DNA from: a bacterium
GTDB taxonomy: Bacteria; Verrucomicrobiota; Verrucomicrobiia; Methylacidiphilales; Verrucolacustridaceae
Reading direction: 5' to 3'
Assembly: GCA_009921985.1 (NCBI GenBank)
Contig: RFWS01000086.1
Coordinates: forward strand, 1-5,008
DNA length: 5,008 nucleotides
The notes beneath the pieces were generated by a model. The model was not told the DNA's origin. It did not search any database and saw nothing but the letters and a program-made list of their open reading frames with translations. Both the position numbers and the translations under genes were made by a program. How positions within the stretch are numbered: the first letter of the stretch is position 1; every line of letters begins with the position of its first letter. Shown here piece by piece: positions 1-5,008 of the stretch.

Positions 1-504
1 TCACTGACCATGTCCGATCCGCCCGTGGCCCGCGATCTCATCGTCCGGCTCAGCCGTCTTCTCCGGGCCGCCCTGCTGGCGGGAGAAAAAGAGTCTGTCA
101 CCCTGCGGGAGGAGATCAGCCTGATCGGGGACTGCGTGGCGTTGGAGGGGGCGGGGTACGGGGATCGCCTCCGCTTCCGCGATGAGATTTCGGCCGATAC
201 CGACCAAAACGGGCTTCCTCCTCTTGCCCTCCTCAGTCTGGTCAACGGGGCGATCCGTCGGGGCGTGGGTATGAGAAAAAAGGGGGCCACCGTGACCCTG
301 AGCATGCCCAAAAAAGGCGTGTTCCGCGTGGCCGTCCAGCCGCCTGTGCCTCTCAAGGAGGATTCCGAATTCACCCCGTGGCCCGATCCCGTCTGGCAGG
401 AGCGTCTGCTGGTGGAGGATCCGATCCGGGCCCGCATTGATGTGCAGCAAGAGGACGGGGCGGTGGCCTCTGCCGACCTAGTCCTGCTGAGGAAAACCGG
501 ATGA
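1..504 (+). CDS. LytS/YehU-type sensor histidine kinase, C-terminal part, with degenerate ATP-binding domain (5' end outside window)
   Basis: The frame is open from base 1, so the gene starts upstream; the ATG at base 10 is probably internal. Numbering from that Met, residues 3-60 match the region just after the phospho-acceptor helix of His_kinase (PF06580) proteins: an RLSRLLR helix (13-19), VTLREEISLI (30-39) and ALEGAGYGDRLRF (44-56), the last resembling the family's LE-x-x-R-F-GDRL pattern. PPLALLSLVNGAIRRG (70-85) sits where the N box (PLVENAIKHG type) belongs, but the Glu-Asn pair reads Asn-Gly. No DxGxG box is present (VAVQPPVPL, 107-115, lies there) and no GxGL-N box follows. Known of the family: these boxes bind ATP-Mg. 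Inference: it is a membrane sensor partner of the following regulator, but its own kinase activity is doubtful. The phospho-acceptor His lies outside the window and cannot be judged. Confidence 0.8.
   Translation, partial: SLTMSDPPVARDLIVRLSRLLRAALLAGEKESVTLREEISLIGDCVALEGAGYGDRLRFRDEISADTDQNGLPPLALLSLVNGAIRRGVGMRKKGATVTLSMPKKGVFRVAVQPPVPLKEDSEFTPWPDPVWQERLLVEDPIRARIDVQQEDGAVASADLVLLRKTG
489..492 (+). promoter_or_regulatory. Shine-Dalgarno site of the LytTR regulator
   Basis: GAGG lies 8 bases upstream of the ATG at 501, inside the end of the kinase gene. It supports that start and translational coupling across the ATGA overlap. It is the only clear Shine-Dalgarno site in this window; the other gene starts lack one or have only a weak match. 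Confidence 0.6.
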
Positions 505-1235
505 AGAAAAAACTTCGCGTGTTGATTGCCGACGACGAGGCCCTGGGCCGGAAGGAAATGCGCCGCCTGCTCAAGGCCCACCCCGAGGTCGAGATCGTGG
601 CGGAGGCGGAGGACGGCGACGACGCGGTGGAACTGATCCAGAAACACGCCCCGGATCTCGTTTTTTTAGACATCCGCATGCCCGGGCGGGACGGTTTCGG
701 GGTGCTGGACGCGCTGGAGCCGCCTTTGCCGGAGATTGTTTTCTCCACTGCCTACGACCAGTTTGCGGTGGATGCCGTCCGCCGGGGCGCCTTGGATTAT
801 CTGCTCAAGCCGGTCGCCCCCGAGGATCTGGCCCGGGCCATCCAAAAGGCCTCGGACCGCGTCAGCCTCAAGGGACCCTCCATCCGCAAGGACGGCCGTC
901 TCCGCGCCACCGACCGGATTTTCGTCCAGGAAGGGCAGACCTCGATGTTCTTTGAGGTGGGCTCAATCCGGATCCTGGAATCCGAGGGGAACTACACCCG
1001 CATCCGCACCGCCACGGCCCACGGCTTGGTCCGGCGGCCCATTAAGTATTTTGAGGTTCGCCTGGATCCGGGTGAGTTTTTCCGTGCCAACCGGGCCCAG
1101 ATGGTGAATCTGAAGGTGATCAAGGAGTGCAAGCCGGTGGAGGGGGGACGCCTGACCGCCCAACTGGAAGAGGGGACCCCCATCGAGATCAGCCGCCGGC
1201 AGGCCCGCACTTTCCGCGAGCTCCTGCGGATTTAG
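501..1235 (+). CDS. LytTR-family two-component response regulator
   Basis: This 244-residue protein has the full LytR/AlgR layout. The receiver domain (about 5-118) shows the acidic pair Asp11-Asp12, phospho-acceptor Asp57 in VFLDIRMPG, Ser82-Thr83 and Lys103 in YLLKP. A LytTR DNA-binding domain (about 139-244) follows, with the ILESEGNYTRI strand (158-168) and FFRANRAQMVNL (193-204), the counterpart of the family's F-x-R-x-H-R-S-x-x-V-N motif; Asn replaces the usual His. The length is typical for the family. All receiver residues needed for phosphorylation are present, unlike the degraded kinase beside it. The ATG at 501 overlaps the kinase stop by 4 bases. Established: such regulators bind paired direct repeats about two helical turns apart. 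Its targets are not shown by the sequence; the repeat at 3347-3377 is one candidate. Confidence 0.95.
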   Translation: MKKKLRVLIADDEALGRKEMRRLLKAHPEVEIVAEAEDGDDAVELIQKHAPDLVFLDIRMPGRDGFGVLDALEPPLPEIVFSTAYDQFAVDAVRRGALDYLLKPVAPEDLARAIQKASDRVSLKGPSIRKDGRLRATDRIFVQEGQTSMFFEVGSIRILESEGNYTRIRTATAHGLVRRPIKYFEVRLDPGEFFRANRAQMVNLKVIKECKPVEGGRLTAQLEEGTPIEISRRQARTFRELLRI

Positions 1236-1316
1236 ACTTTTTCCCGTTCCGTTCGTCCCTGCGTCCCGCCGTTCATCCCGCGGGATTCCCGCTCGTCACA
1301 TTCCCGAAATTACCGG
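1236..1316. promoter_or_regulatory. Intergenic stretch with five TCCCG motifs and a 12-base palindrome
   Basis: TCCCG occurs on the + strand at 1242, 1264, 1276, 1287 and 1302, with spacings 22, 12, 11 and 15. The third copy is part of the perfect palindrome ATCCCGCGGGAT (1275-1286), and the last two belong to a 7-base direct repeat ATTCCCG (1285-1291 and 1300-1306). The region could hold an operator for the next gene. No clear -10/-35 pair and no T-tract terminator were found. Chance is a real alternative in GC-rich DNA. Confidence 0.2.
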
Positions 1317-1352
1317 ATGACATGGCTAAAAAGGCCGCGCAGAACCTGCCCC

Positions 1353-1742
1353 ATGAAAAACAACCAGAACATTCTATCCATTCTCTTGGTCGGCGTGCTG
1401 ATTTCCCTCGGCGGGACCTCGGTGCACGCCCAGGTGAAACCTGAACACGCCGGGACCTACGATTTCGTCTATGGCGAAAAGCAGGGGCCGTGTGCCGGGG
1501 AATTTGGTCTCGGGGTCATGACCGTGACCAAGACCGGCCAGGTCACCGGCAGCTACCGCGCCCAATCGGATGGAAGCACCGGCACCTTTACGGGCACCGT
1601 AAAGGCCAATGGTGATGCCACCATCATGCTGAACAACGGAACGCGGATTACCCTCAAGCTCCGCGGGCGCAACGTGGTGATGGTCGACGGCGATTACACC
1701 GATGGCTCCAGTCGCGGCTTCGTCGCCGGCGTCCGGAGATAA
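1353..1742 (+). CDS. small secreted beta-rich protein of unknown function
   Basis: The protein has 129 residues. The ATG at 1353 is chosen because it gives a good Sec signal peptide: MKNNQ, then a hydrophobic core at 7-22, then SVHA|Q with likely signal-peptidase-I cleavage after Ala26. The in-frame ATG at 1317 adds 12 residues that only disturb this pattern. Neither start has a visible Shine-Dalgarno site. The mature part (about 103 residues) is rich in Gly, Thr and Val and alternates like antiparallel beta strands: GTYDFVYG, VMTVTKTGQVTGSYR, GTFTGTVKANGDATI, then RNVVMVDGDYTDG. These repeated G-x-F/Y-T-G turns suggest a small beta-barrel or sandwich outside the cytoplasm. Only one Cys (in GPCAGEF) is seen in the mature protein. 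The family is not recognised and no catalytic motif is visible. The end overlaps the next reading frame by 41 bases. Confidence 0.7.
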   Translation: MKNNQNILSILLVGVLISLGGTSVHAQVKPEHAGTYDFVYGEKQGPCAGEFGLGVMTVTKTGQVTGSYRAQSDGSTGTFTGTVKANGDATIMLNNGTRITLKLRGRNVVMVDGDYTDGSSRGFVAGVRR

Positions 1743-2431
1743 TTCCATCAAGCAGTCGCTTCTGCTTCTGCTGGTGGGCCTGCTGGCGGGGAGTCTGCTG
1801 ACGTGGTCTCTTGTGAGAAAGGACGAGGGACCAGCCAGTCTCCCCGCCGGAAATTCGCCTGTGGCGCGGGTTCCGGTCCAACCGGAGCCAGCCCCGGCGG
1901 GGGGGGAAATTGCCCAGCCCGTGGCGGCCAGCCCCGTGGCTGTCACGGAAGCGGCGGGAGGGCCGTCGGTCGACGGTTTTCCCGATGGGCCGGAGGAGCG
2001 GATTGCCCAGGTCCTCAACGGTCCTTAACCAGCCCGGACTTTCCCCCTCCCAAAAGGCGGACCAGCTGATGGCGCTGTTGCGGACCACCCCCCTCGGGGA
2101 GCAACAGGCCATCATCCGCCACGTTGCCTGCCTGTATCCGGACAAAGAGTGGTTCCGCTACCGCGACCTTTTGGCGGATCCCTATCTGGATGCGTCCGTT
2201 CGGCAGACCGCACTGGAAACCTTGGAGCGGGACCGGCCTAGTTGGCTGCTGGTGGAGGCTGTTTCGATGGTGCTGCAGAATCCGCGGGATCCGCTCCGGT
2301 CAACCGCCAACCAAATTCTCAAGGAGCGGTATCCCCAGGTCGCGGATTATGACCTGCTCTCCTTCCGGACCCTGGCGCGAAAGGAGCATGATGACTCGGC
2401 TTCATCCACGGCTAAAAAGACCGCCTGGTAA
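1702..2431 (+). pseudogene. membrane-anchored helical protein, frameshifted by a 10-base tandem duplication
   Basis: Two reading frames join into one plausible protein. The first (ATG 1702, stop TAA 2026-2028, 108 residues) has a transmembrane segment at about 19-38 (SLLLLLVGLLAGSLLTWSLV), then a Pro/Ala/Gly-rich linker (about 42-90) and ends in EERIAQVLNGP. The second, one base on, continues with VLNQPGLSPSQKADQLMALL and a helical, possibly HEAT-like stretch up to TAA 2429-2431. Removing one copy of the repeat at 2010-2029 joins them as IAQVLNQPGLS and gives a 239-residue type II-anchored protein with a periplasmic helical domain. Alternatives: a sequencing error, or two genes, the second restarting at ATG 2069 behind AGGCGG (2055-2060) to make 120 residues. 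The start at 1702 overlaps the previous gene and lacks a good Shine-Dalgarno site, so the N-terminus is uncertain. The family is not recognised. Confidence 0.65.
2010..2029 (+). repeat. 10-base imperfect tandem repeat at the frameshift
   Basis: GGTCCTCAAC (2010-2019) is followed directly by GGTCCTTAAC (2020-2029), 9 of 10 bases identical. The second copy creates the TAA stop at 2026-2028. Ten bases is one more than a multiple of three, so the extra unit accounts for the frame change in the surrounding gene. Confidence 0.8.
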
Positions 2432-2482
2432 TTTTCTCTTCCTGCTAGCCACTTCTCCCCCATCGAGAATTCTTTCCCAACG

Positions 2483-3178
2483 GTGCCTTTCCCCCGATTT
2501 CGCCATCCGTCGGTTCACGACCTAAGTCCAGGTTCCTTGCGGATTTGGGTCTTTGTCGGCATAGCGCTCGTCTTTTTGGCCATGGCGGCGATTCGTCCTG
2601 TTATCGATTTTGTCGGAATGAGAACACGCTTGGTCGTGGCCCAACAAAGCCTGCTTAGCTATCGTTTTGCGGTACTGAGTTATTGTGCCCAAGTGGGGAC
2701 CGTTCCGGAAGATCTCTTCCAAACCGTTTCGGAAGAAGAGAGCGAGGCAACCGCGGAAGAGGCACCCCCTGCTCCAGAGGAGGCGCCGGCCAAACCCAGA
2801 GGTCATAGTCTTGGAGATGAACTGATTGCTTCCAAAAAAGTTGAAAAAATCAGCTTTCCTCTGGGGAAAAAATACACGCTTCCCGAAGGGTACGGCCCCC
2901 TAGTCGCCGCGCGTCCTGAAATTTGGGCGGTGTCCCTGCCTGCCTTGGAAAGGCTTTTTCAAAAAAACCGGCTTTTTCCCTCGTCCCGATCCAGCAAGGT
3001 GGCGGTTCTGGTGGTGCCCTTCCTGAGTGAAAAAGAGGCCAAGGGCGTTCAAAACATGGTTAGCACCATTCGGGAACAAGACTCGGCTGGGGCAATGACT
3101 TTTGTGGGGGACTGTTTTTTCACGCCCAGCCCCGTGGAGGGTAAATTTACGGGATGGCTGTATTTGTCCGATTTATAG
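2483..3178 (+). CDS. single-pass membrane protein with non-canonical pilin-like N-terminus
   Basis: The GTG at 2483 gives 231 residues; TTG 2537 is a second possible start, and no in-frame ATG exists before the membrane segment. A polar 17-residue leader ending in PG precedes a hydrophobic helix (about 20-37) and an amphipathic helix to about 70. If cleaved after Gly17, the mature chain has Pro22, Arg44, Ala46, Tyr50 and Pro58 exactly where the pseudopilin at 3450-4229 has them, with no gaps. Glu5 is missing (Trp). An acidic Pro/Glu/Ala-rich linker (about 83-105) leads to a C-terminal domain of about 120 residues with no recognised family. Two Cys (68 and one in GDCFF) could pair. Established: the minor pseudopilin GspK also lacks Glu5, though it is longer. 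Inference: an atypical minor pseudopilin. GC is lower than in neighbours (22 of 60 bases at 2821-2880 against 41 of 60 at 601-660). Confidence 0.7.
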   Translation: MPFPRFRHPSVHDLSPGSLRIWVFVGIALVFLAMAAIRPVIDFVGMRTRLVVAQQSLLSYRFAVLSYCAQVGTVPEDLFQTVSEEESEATAEEAPPAPEEAPAKPRGHSLGDELIASKKVEKISFPLGKKYTLPEGYGPLVAARPEIWAVSLPALERLFQKNRLFPSSRSSKVAVLVVPFLSEKEAKGVQNMVSTIREQDSAGAMTFVGDCFFTPSPVEGKFTGWLYLSDL

Positions 3179-3346
3179 TTGAACGGAACGGATTATTATT
3201 TGACCGTTTTCCCATGGGATTTTTTATTTTGGAATCCCCGAGCAAGCCTTTTGTCCCGCCAACCCGATCTAAGCACCCAATCTCTCCCCCTCTAAAAAAA
3301 GCGACAAGTTGGATGGAATGTTTCCTCTTCGTCGCCAAGCTAACCT

Positions 3347-3377
3347 CCGCTTATCCCTAAAAATGACCGCTTATCCC
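3347..3377 (+). repeat. perfect 11-base direct repeat with 20-base period, candidate regulator site
   Basis: CCGCTTATCCC occurs at 3347-3357 and again at 3367-3377, separated by TAAAAATGA. The period of 20 bases puts both copies on nearly the same face of the helix. They end 72 bases before the pseudopilin ATG, a fitting place for an activator. LytTR regulators are known to bind paired direct repeats with a period of about 21 bases, so the regulator at 501-1235 is a candidate binder; this is inference. Confidence 0.45.
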
Positions 3378-3396
3378 GCTCTGTGGCCGTCAGTCA

Positions 3397-3445
3397 CATT
3401 AATTAATATATTATTTGCTAGAAAAACTCATCCATCCAATACTAT
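3397..3445 (+). promoter_or_regulatory. AT-rich promoter region of the pseudopilin gene (elements uncertain)
   Basis: An abrupt AT-rich patch (about 3397-3420) holds -10-like TATATT (3407-3412) and TATTAT (3409-3414), without a good -35 at the right distance. A second possibility is TTGCTA (3415-3420) with TACTAT (3440-3445), each 4 of 6 to consensus, but the 19-base spacer is long. Together with the upstream direct repeats this fits an activator-dependent promoter. The exact start site cannot be fixed. In the rest of the gap (3179-3346) no gene or convincing terminator was found. Confidence 0.35.
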
Positions 3446-3449
3446 TCCC

Positions 3450-4229
3450 ATGAAAAGAAACAACCCTATCCATTCCATGAGCCGCGCCTTCACCTTGATC
3501 GAGATGATCGGCGTGCTCGCGATCATCGGTATCCTGGCCTCGGTGGTTTCCCCCAAGGTCATTGAGGCCATTCGTGACGCCAAAGTCACCGGCGTGATTG
3601 CCAACGTAAACGCCGCCCGGACGGCGGCCTCCACTTATTACGGGCGCTACAACAACTACCCGGTGGATGGGACCAAGGCTGCCATCCAGCAGGGGACCAC
3701 CAATCTCTGGACACGTACCTACGGGGACGCCGCCCAAGTGTCCTCCAACGCGGCCACTTTTGGTGATATCCTTTGTGCGGAGGGGTTGTTGGAAAACATC
3801 AAGTCTCCTCTGGGCTCCACGGGGACCAATTCCACGGGGATTTCCACTCCGAGCACCTTGGGCCATCTTACCAATACCACGGTCAATGGAACCAACGGTT
3901 TTGCCTTCATTGCCTGCCGGACGATCACCAATGGTGCCAACGTGAGCGGCAACTTCACCGGGGCGGCCAACGCCACCCGCACGGTATATTTTGTGATCCC
4001 CGGGGTTTCGATGCAGGAGGCGGCCTCCCTGAAGATCAAAATTGATGGGCCGTTTGCCAATGATGCGTATTCGGGCGGCGCCTCGGGATTGGTCTCGCTT
4101 TGCATCAACCCCGTGGCCACCACGCCTCCGCTGATTCAAAATGGAAACTGCCGGTTGAGTGTGGCGACGGGAAGCGCAGGGGCTGCGGGTAGCACCTACA
4201 ACGTCTTTCTCTACGTGGCCAACGACTAA
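3450..4229 (+). CDS. type IV pilin / type II secretion pseudopilin (prepilin-type N-terminal methylation domain)
   Basis: From ATG 3450 the product has 259 residues; ATG 3477, only four residues before the cleavage motif, is a weaker choice. No Shine-Dalgarno site precedes either. The leader MKRNNPIHSMSRA ends at Ala13, then FTLIEM starts the mature chain with Glu5 (Glu18) and a hydrophobic helix to about 34; Pro35 is mature Pro22. Prepilin peptidase normally cleaves after Gly; here the -1 residue is Ala, which is tolerated in some prepilins. The helix continues through ARTAASTYYGRYNNYP (56-71), a typical pseudopilin pattern. The C-terminal part is Asn/Thr/Gly-rich and has four Cys (109, 156, 218, 234); 218-234 would close a 16-residue loop like a pilin disulfide loop. 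Established role: subunit of an inner-membrane-based pilus or pseudopilus. It is followed by a terminator and by the assembly ATPase gene. Major or minor subunit cannot be told. Confidence 0.92.
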   Translation: MKRNNPIHSMSRAFTLIEMIGVLAIIGILASVVSPKVIEAIRDAKVTGVIANVNAARTAASTYYGRYNNYPVDGTKAAIQQGTTNLWTRTYGDAAQVSSNAATFGDILCAEGLLENIKSPLGSTGTNSTGISTPSTLGHLTNTTVNGTNGFAFIACRTITNGANVSGNFTGAANATRTVYFVIPGVSMQEAASLKIKIDGPFANDAYSGGASGLVSLCINPVATTPPLIQNGNCRLSVATGSAGAAGSTYNVFLYVAND

Positions 4230-4251
4230 CCGGAGGTCCTGAGTTTTTCGG

Positions 4252-4284
4252 AAAAAGGGGGCCTTTCAAAAGGCCCCCTTTTTT
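4252..4284 (+). terminator. intrinsic (Rho-independent) terminator after the pseudopilin gene
   Basis: GGGGGCCTT (4257-4265) pairs with AAGGCCCCC (4270-4278) around a TCAA loop, followed by six T (4279-4284). Five A (4252-4256) before the stem can extend the pairing into the T tract. It begins 23 bases after the pseudopilin stop and should separate its transcript from the ATPase gene, allowing the abundant pilin to be made independently. Confidence 0.9.
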
Positions 4285-4290
4285 GGGGTG

Positions 4291-4318
4291 TTACATCCTT
4301 CCAATCTCACCTTAAATA
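4291..4318 (+). promoter_or_regulatory. possible promoter for a leaderless ATPase transcript
   Basis: TTACAT (4291-4296) and TAAATA (4313-4318) are 16 bases apart, each near the -35 and -10 consensus. The expected start site, six or seven bases after the -10, falls on the ATG at 4324. No Shine-Dalgarno site is seen, so the message may be leaderless. The gene needs its own promoter because a strong terminator lies just upstream. The match is only moderate. Confidence 0.4.
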
Positions 4319-4323
4319 CATCT

Positions 4324-5008
4324 ATGCCCCTTGCGATTGACGATCAGGGACTAATCAACGGGGTGGATCCCGCCGAAAACCCCACTCAGTTCAGTGCCAA
4401 AAAGCTGGACTTGGCGGATTGGCTCTTGGTGTGGGGGCACGTCACCCCTGCCCAGATCGATCTCGCCAACCGCGAGGCCAAACGCAAAAACCAGTCCCTC
4501 GGCCAGACCCTTTCCACCCTTGGTTTTGTGGAACCGAGGATTCTGTCCAACTACATCGCTCAACGCTCCGAAAGCGAAAACATCGACGTCCGCAAGGTCA
4601 TCGTTCCTCCTGGGGTTCGGGATCTGATTCCCCGTGAGGCGGCGATGCGCTTCCTTGCTCTGCCCATCCGCCTGGATGGGGACAAGCTGGTCGTCGCCCT
4701 CGGCAACGCCTTGGATCTGACGGCCGCCGACGCCATCGAGCAGATCGTTCGGCGTCCCGTGGAGATCGTTGCCTCCACGGAAGGAGACGTGCGGGAGGCG
4801 ATCAACCGCACCTACACCCAGGAGTCCCACCTGGACGAAACGATCGACGAAATCCTTGCCATGGACACCGCGGCCTTGGCCGCCGCCTCCGAGACAGACG
4901 CCCCGATGATTCGTCTGGTGGAACAGCTTCTGCTTTTTGCGATTTCGAACGGGGTCAGCGACATCCACATCCATCCGGAGGAGAAGATCCTCCGCATCCG
5001 GATGCGGA
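4324..5008 (+). CDS. GspE/PulE/PilB-family assembly ATPase, N-terminal part (3' end outside window)
   Basis: The frame runs from ATG 4324 past the window end, giving 228 complete codons. Residues about 28-165 match the T2SSE_N/MshEN region: LADWLLVWGHVTPAQIDLA (30-48), SLGQTLSTLGFVEPRIL (58-74) with the family's LG-x-x-L-x-x-L-G pattern, then LIPREAAMRFLALPIRLDGD and a segment ending in EAINRTY. A linker rich in Asp and Ala follows. The catalytic part begins with DAPMIRLVEQLLLFAISNG (192-210) and SDIHIHPEE (212-220), the standard entry of GspE/PilB ATPases; the Walker A, Asp box, Walker B and any zinc-binding Cys lie beyond the window. Role: hexameric cytoplasmic ATPase that drives pseudopilus or pilus assembly at the inner membrane. 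MshEN domains of relatives can bind cyclic di-GMP, but binding here cannot be confirmed. Whether it serves type II secretion or type IV pili is undecided. Confidence 0.92.
   Translation, partial: MPLAIDDQGLINGVDPAENPTQFSAKKLDLADWLLVWGHVTPAQIDLANREAKRKNQSLGQTLSTLGFVEPRILSNYIAQRSESENIDVRKVIVPPGVRDLIPREAAMRFLALPIRLDGDKLVVALGNALDLTAADAIEQIVRRPVEIVASTEGDVREAINRTYTQESHLDETIDEILAMDTAALAAASETDAPMIRLVEQLLLFAISNGVSDIHIHPEEKILRIRMR

Noticed and set aside
1374..2018. 214-codon minus-strand open frame
   Set aside because: It is opposite the secreted protein and the anchored protein, both of which have convincing signal or membrane segments; low-complexity composition suggests a shadow.
2011..2030. Programmed ribosomal frameshift
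   Set aside because: No slippery heptamer or downstream pseudoknot-like structure is evident, and the tandem duplication explains the frame change more simply.
3182..3238. Possible terminator after the 2483-3178 gene (AACGG/CCGTT, CCCATGGG and GGGATT/AATCCC pairings near a T-rich run)
   Set aside because: The stems are short, have either no loop or a long one, and the T run lies inside a loop rather than after a stem.
3309..3439. 9-base inverted repeat TTGGATGGA (3309-3317) and TCCATCCAA (3431-3439)
   Set aside because: The arms are 113 bases apart and do not extend beyond 9 bases; this is within what chance gives, and no mobile element lies between them.
3309..3449. N-terminal extension of the pseudopilin from TTG 3309
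   Set aside because: It would put 60 residues before the cleavage motif and run through the direct repeats and the AT-rich promoter region; the leader from ATG 3450 has normal length.
3411..4139. 242-codon minus-strand open frame
   Set aside because: It is antisense to the pseudopilin gene, is Gly/Arg-rich with no domain, and has no plausible start signal.
4351..4974. Long open frame of 207 codons on the minus strand
   Set aside because: It lies opposite the assembly ATPase gene, whose + strand frame has clear family motifs; the minus frame is a GC-driven shadow with no recognisable domain.
1..5008. CRISPR arrays, tRNA or rRNA genes, insertion sequences
   Set aside because: No regularly spaced repeats, no cloverleaf or rRNA-like stretch, and no transposase or terminal inverted repeats were seen on either strand.

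Overview
This window looks like chromosomal DNA of a Gram-negative-type bacterium with mostly GC-rich genes. The best guess is a member of the Verrucomicrobiota (PVC group), because of the pseudopilin style, the weak use of Shine-Dalgarno sites and the small secreted or anchored orphan proteins. That placement is an impression, not something the sequence proves. All recognisable genes are on the + strand.

Bases 1-1235 hold a translationally coupled two-component pair (4-base ATGA overlap). The first is the C-terminal end of a LytS/YehU-type histidine kinase whose ATP-binding boxes are eroded. The second is an intact LytTR-type response regulator. Bases 1236-1352 are non-coding and carry a cluster of TCCCG motifs.

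Bases 1353-3178 hold three genes of unknown function. They are a small secreted beta-rich protein (1353-1742), a membrane-anchored helical protein broken by a 10-base tandem duplication (1702-2431), and a single-pass membrane protein (2483-3178). The last has lower GC and matches a type IV pilin N-terminus position by position, but lacks the canonical Glu5.

Bases 3179-3449 are a 271-base AT-richer intergenic region with a perfect 11-base direct repeat at 20-base periodicity, a candidate regulator site. It leads into a clear type IV pilin or type II secretion pseudopilin gene (3450-4229), followed by a strong intrinsic terminator (4252-4284). After a short gap with a possible leaderless promoter, the window ends inside a GspE/PulE/PilB-family assembly ATPase gene (4324 to past 5008).

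Taken together this is probably one edge of a pilus or type II secretion-like locus. The assembly ATPase, a canonical pseudopilin and an atypical pseudopilin-like protein sit next to a LytTR two-component pair that may regulate them. The regulatory link is inference from proximity and the direct repeat.
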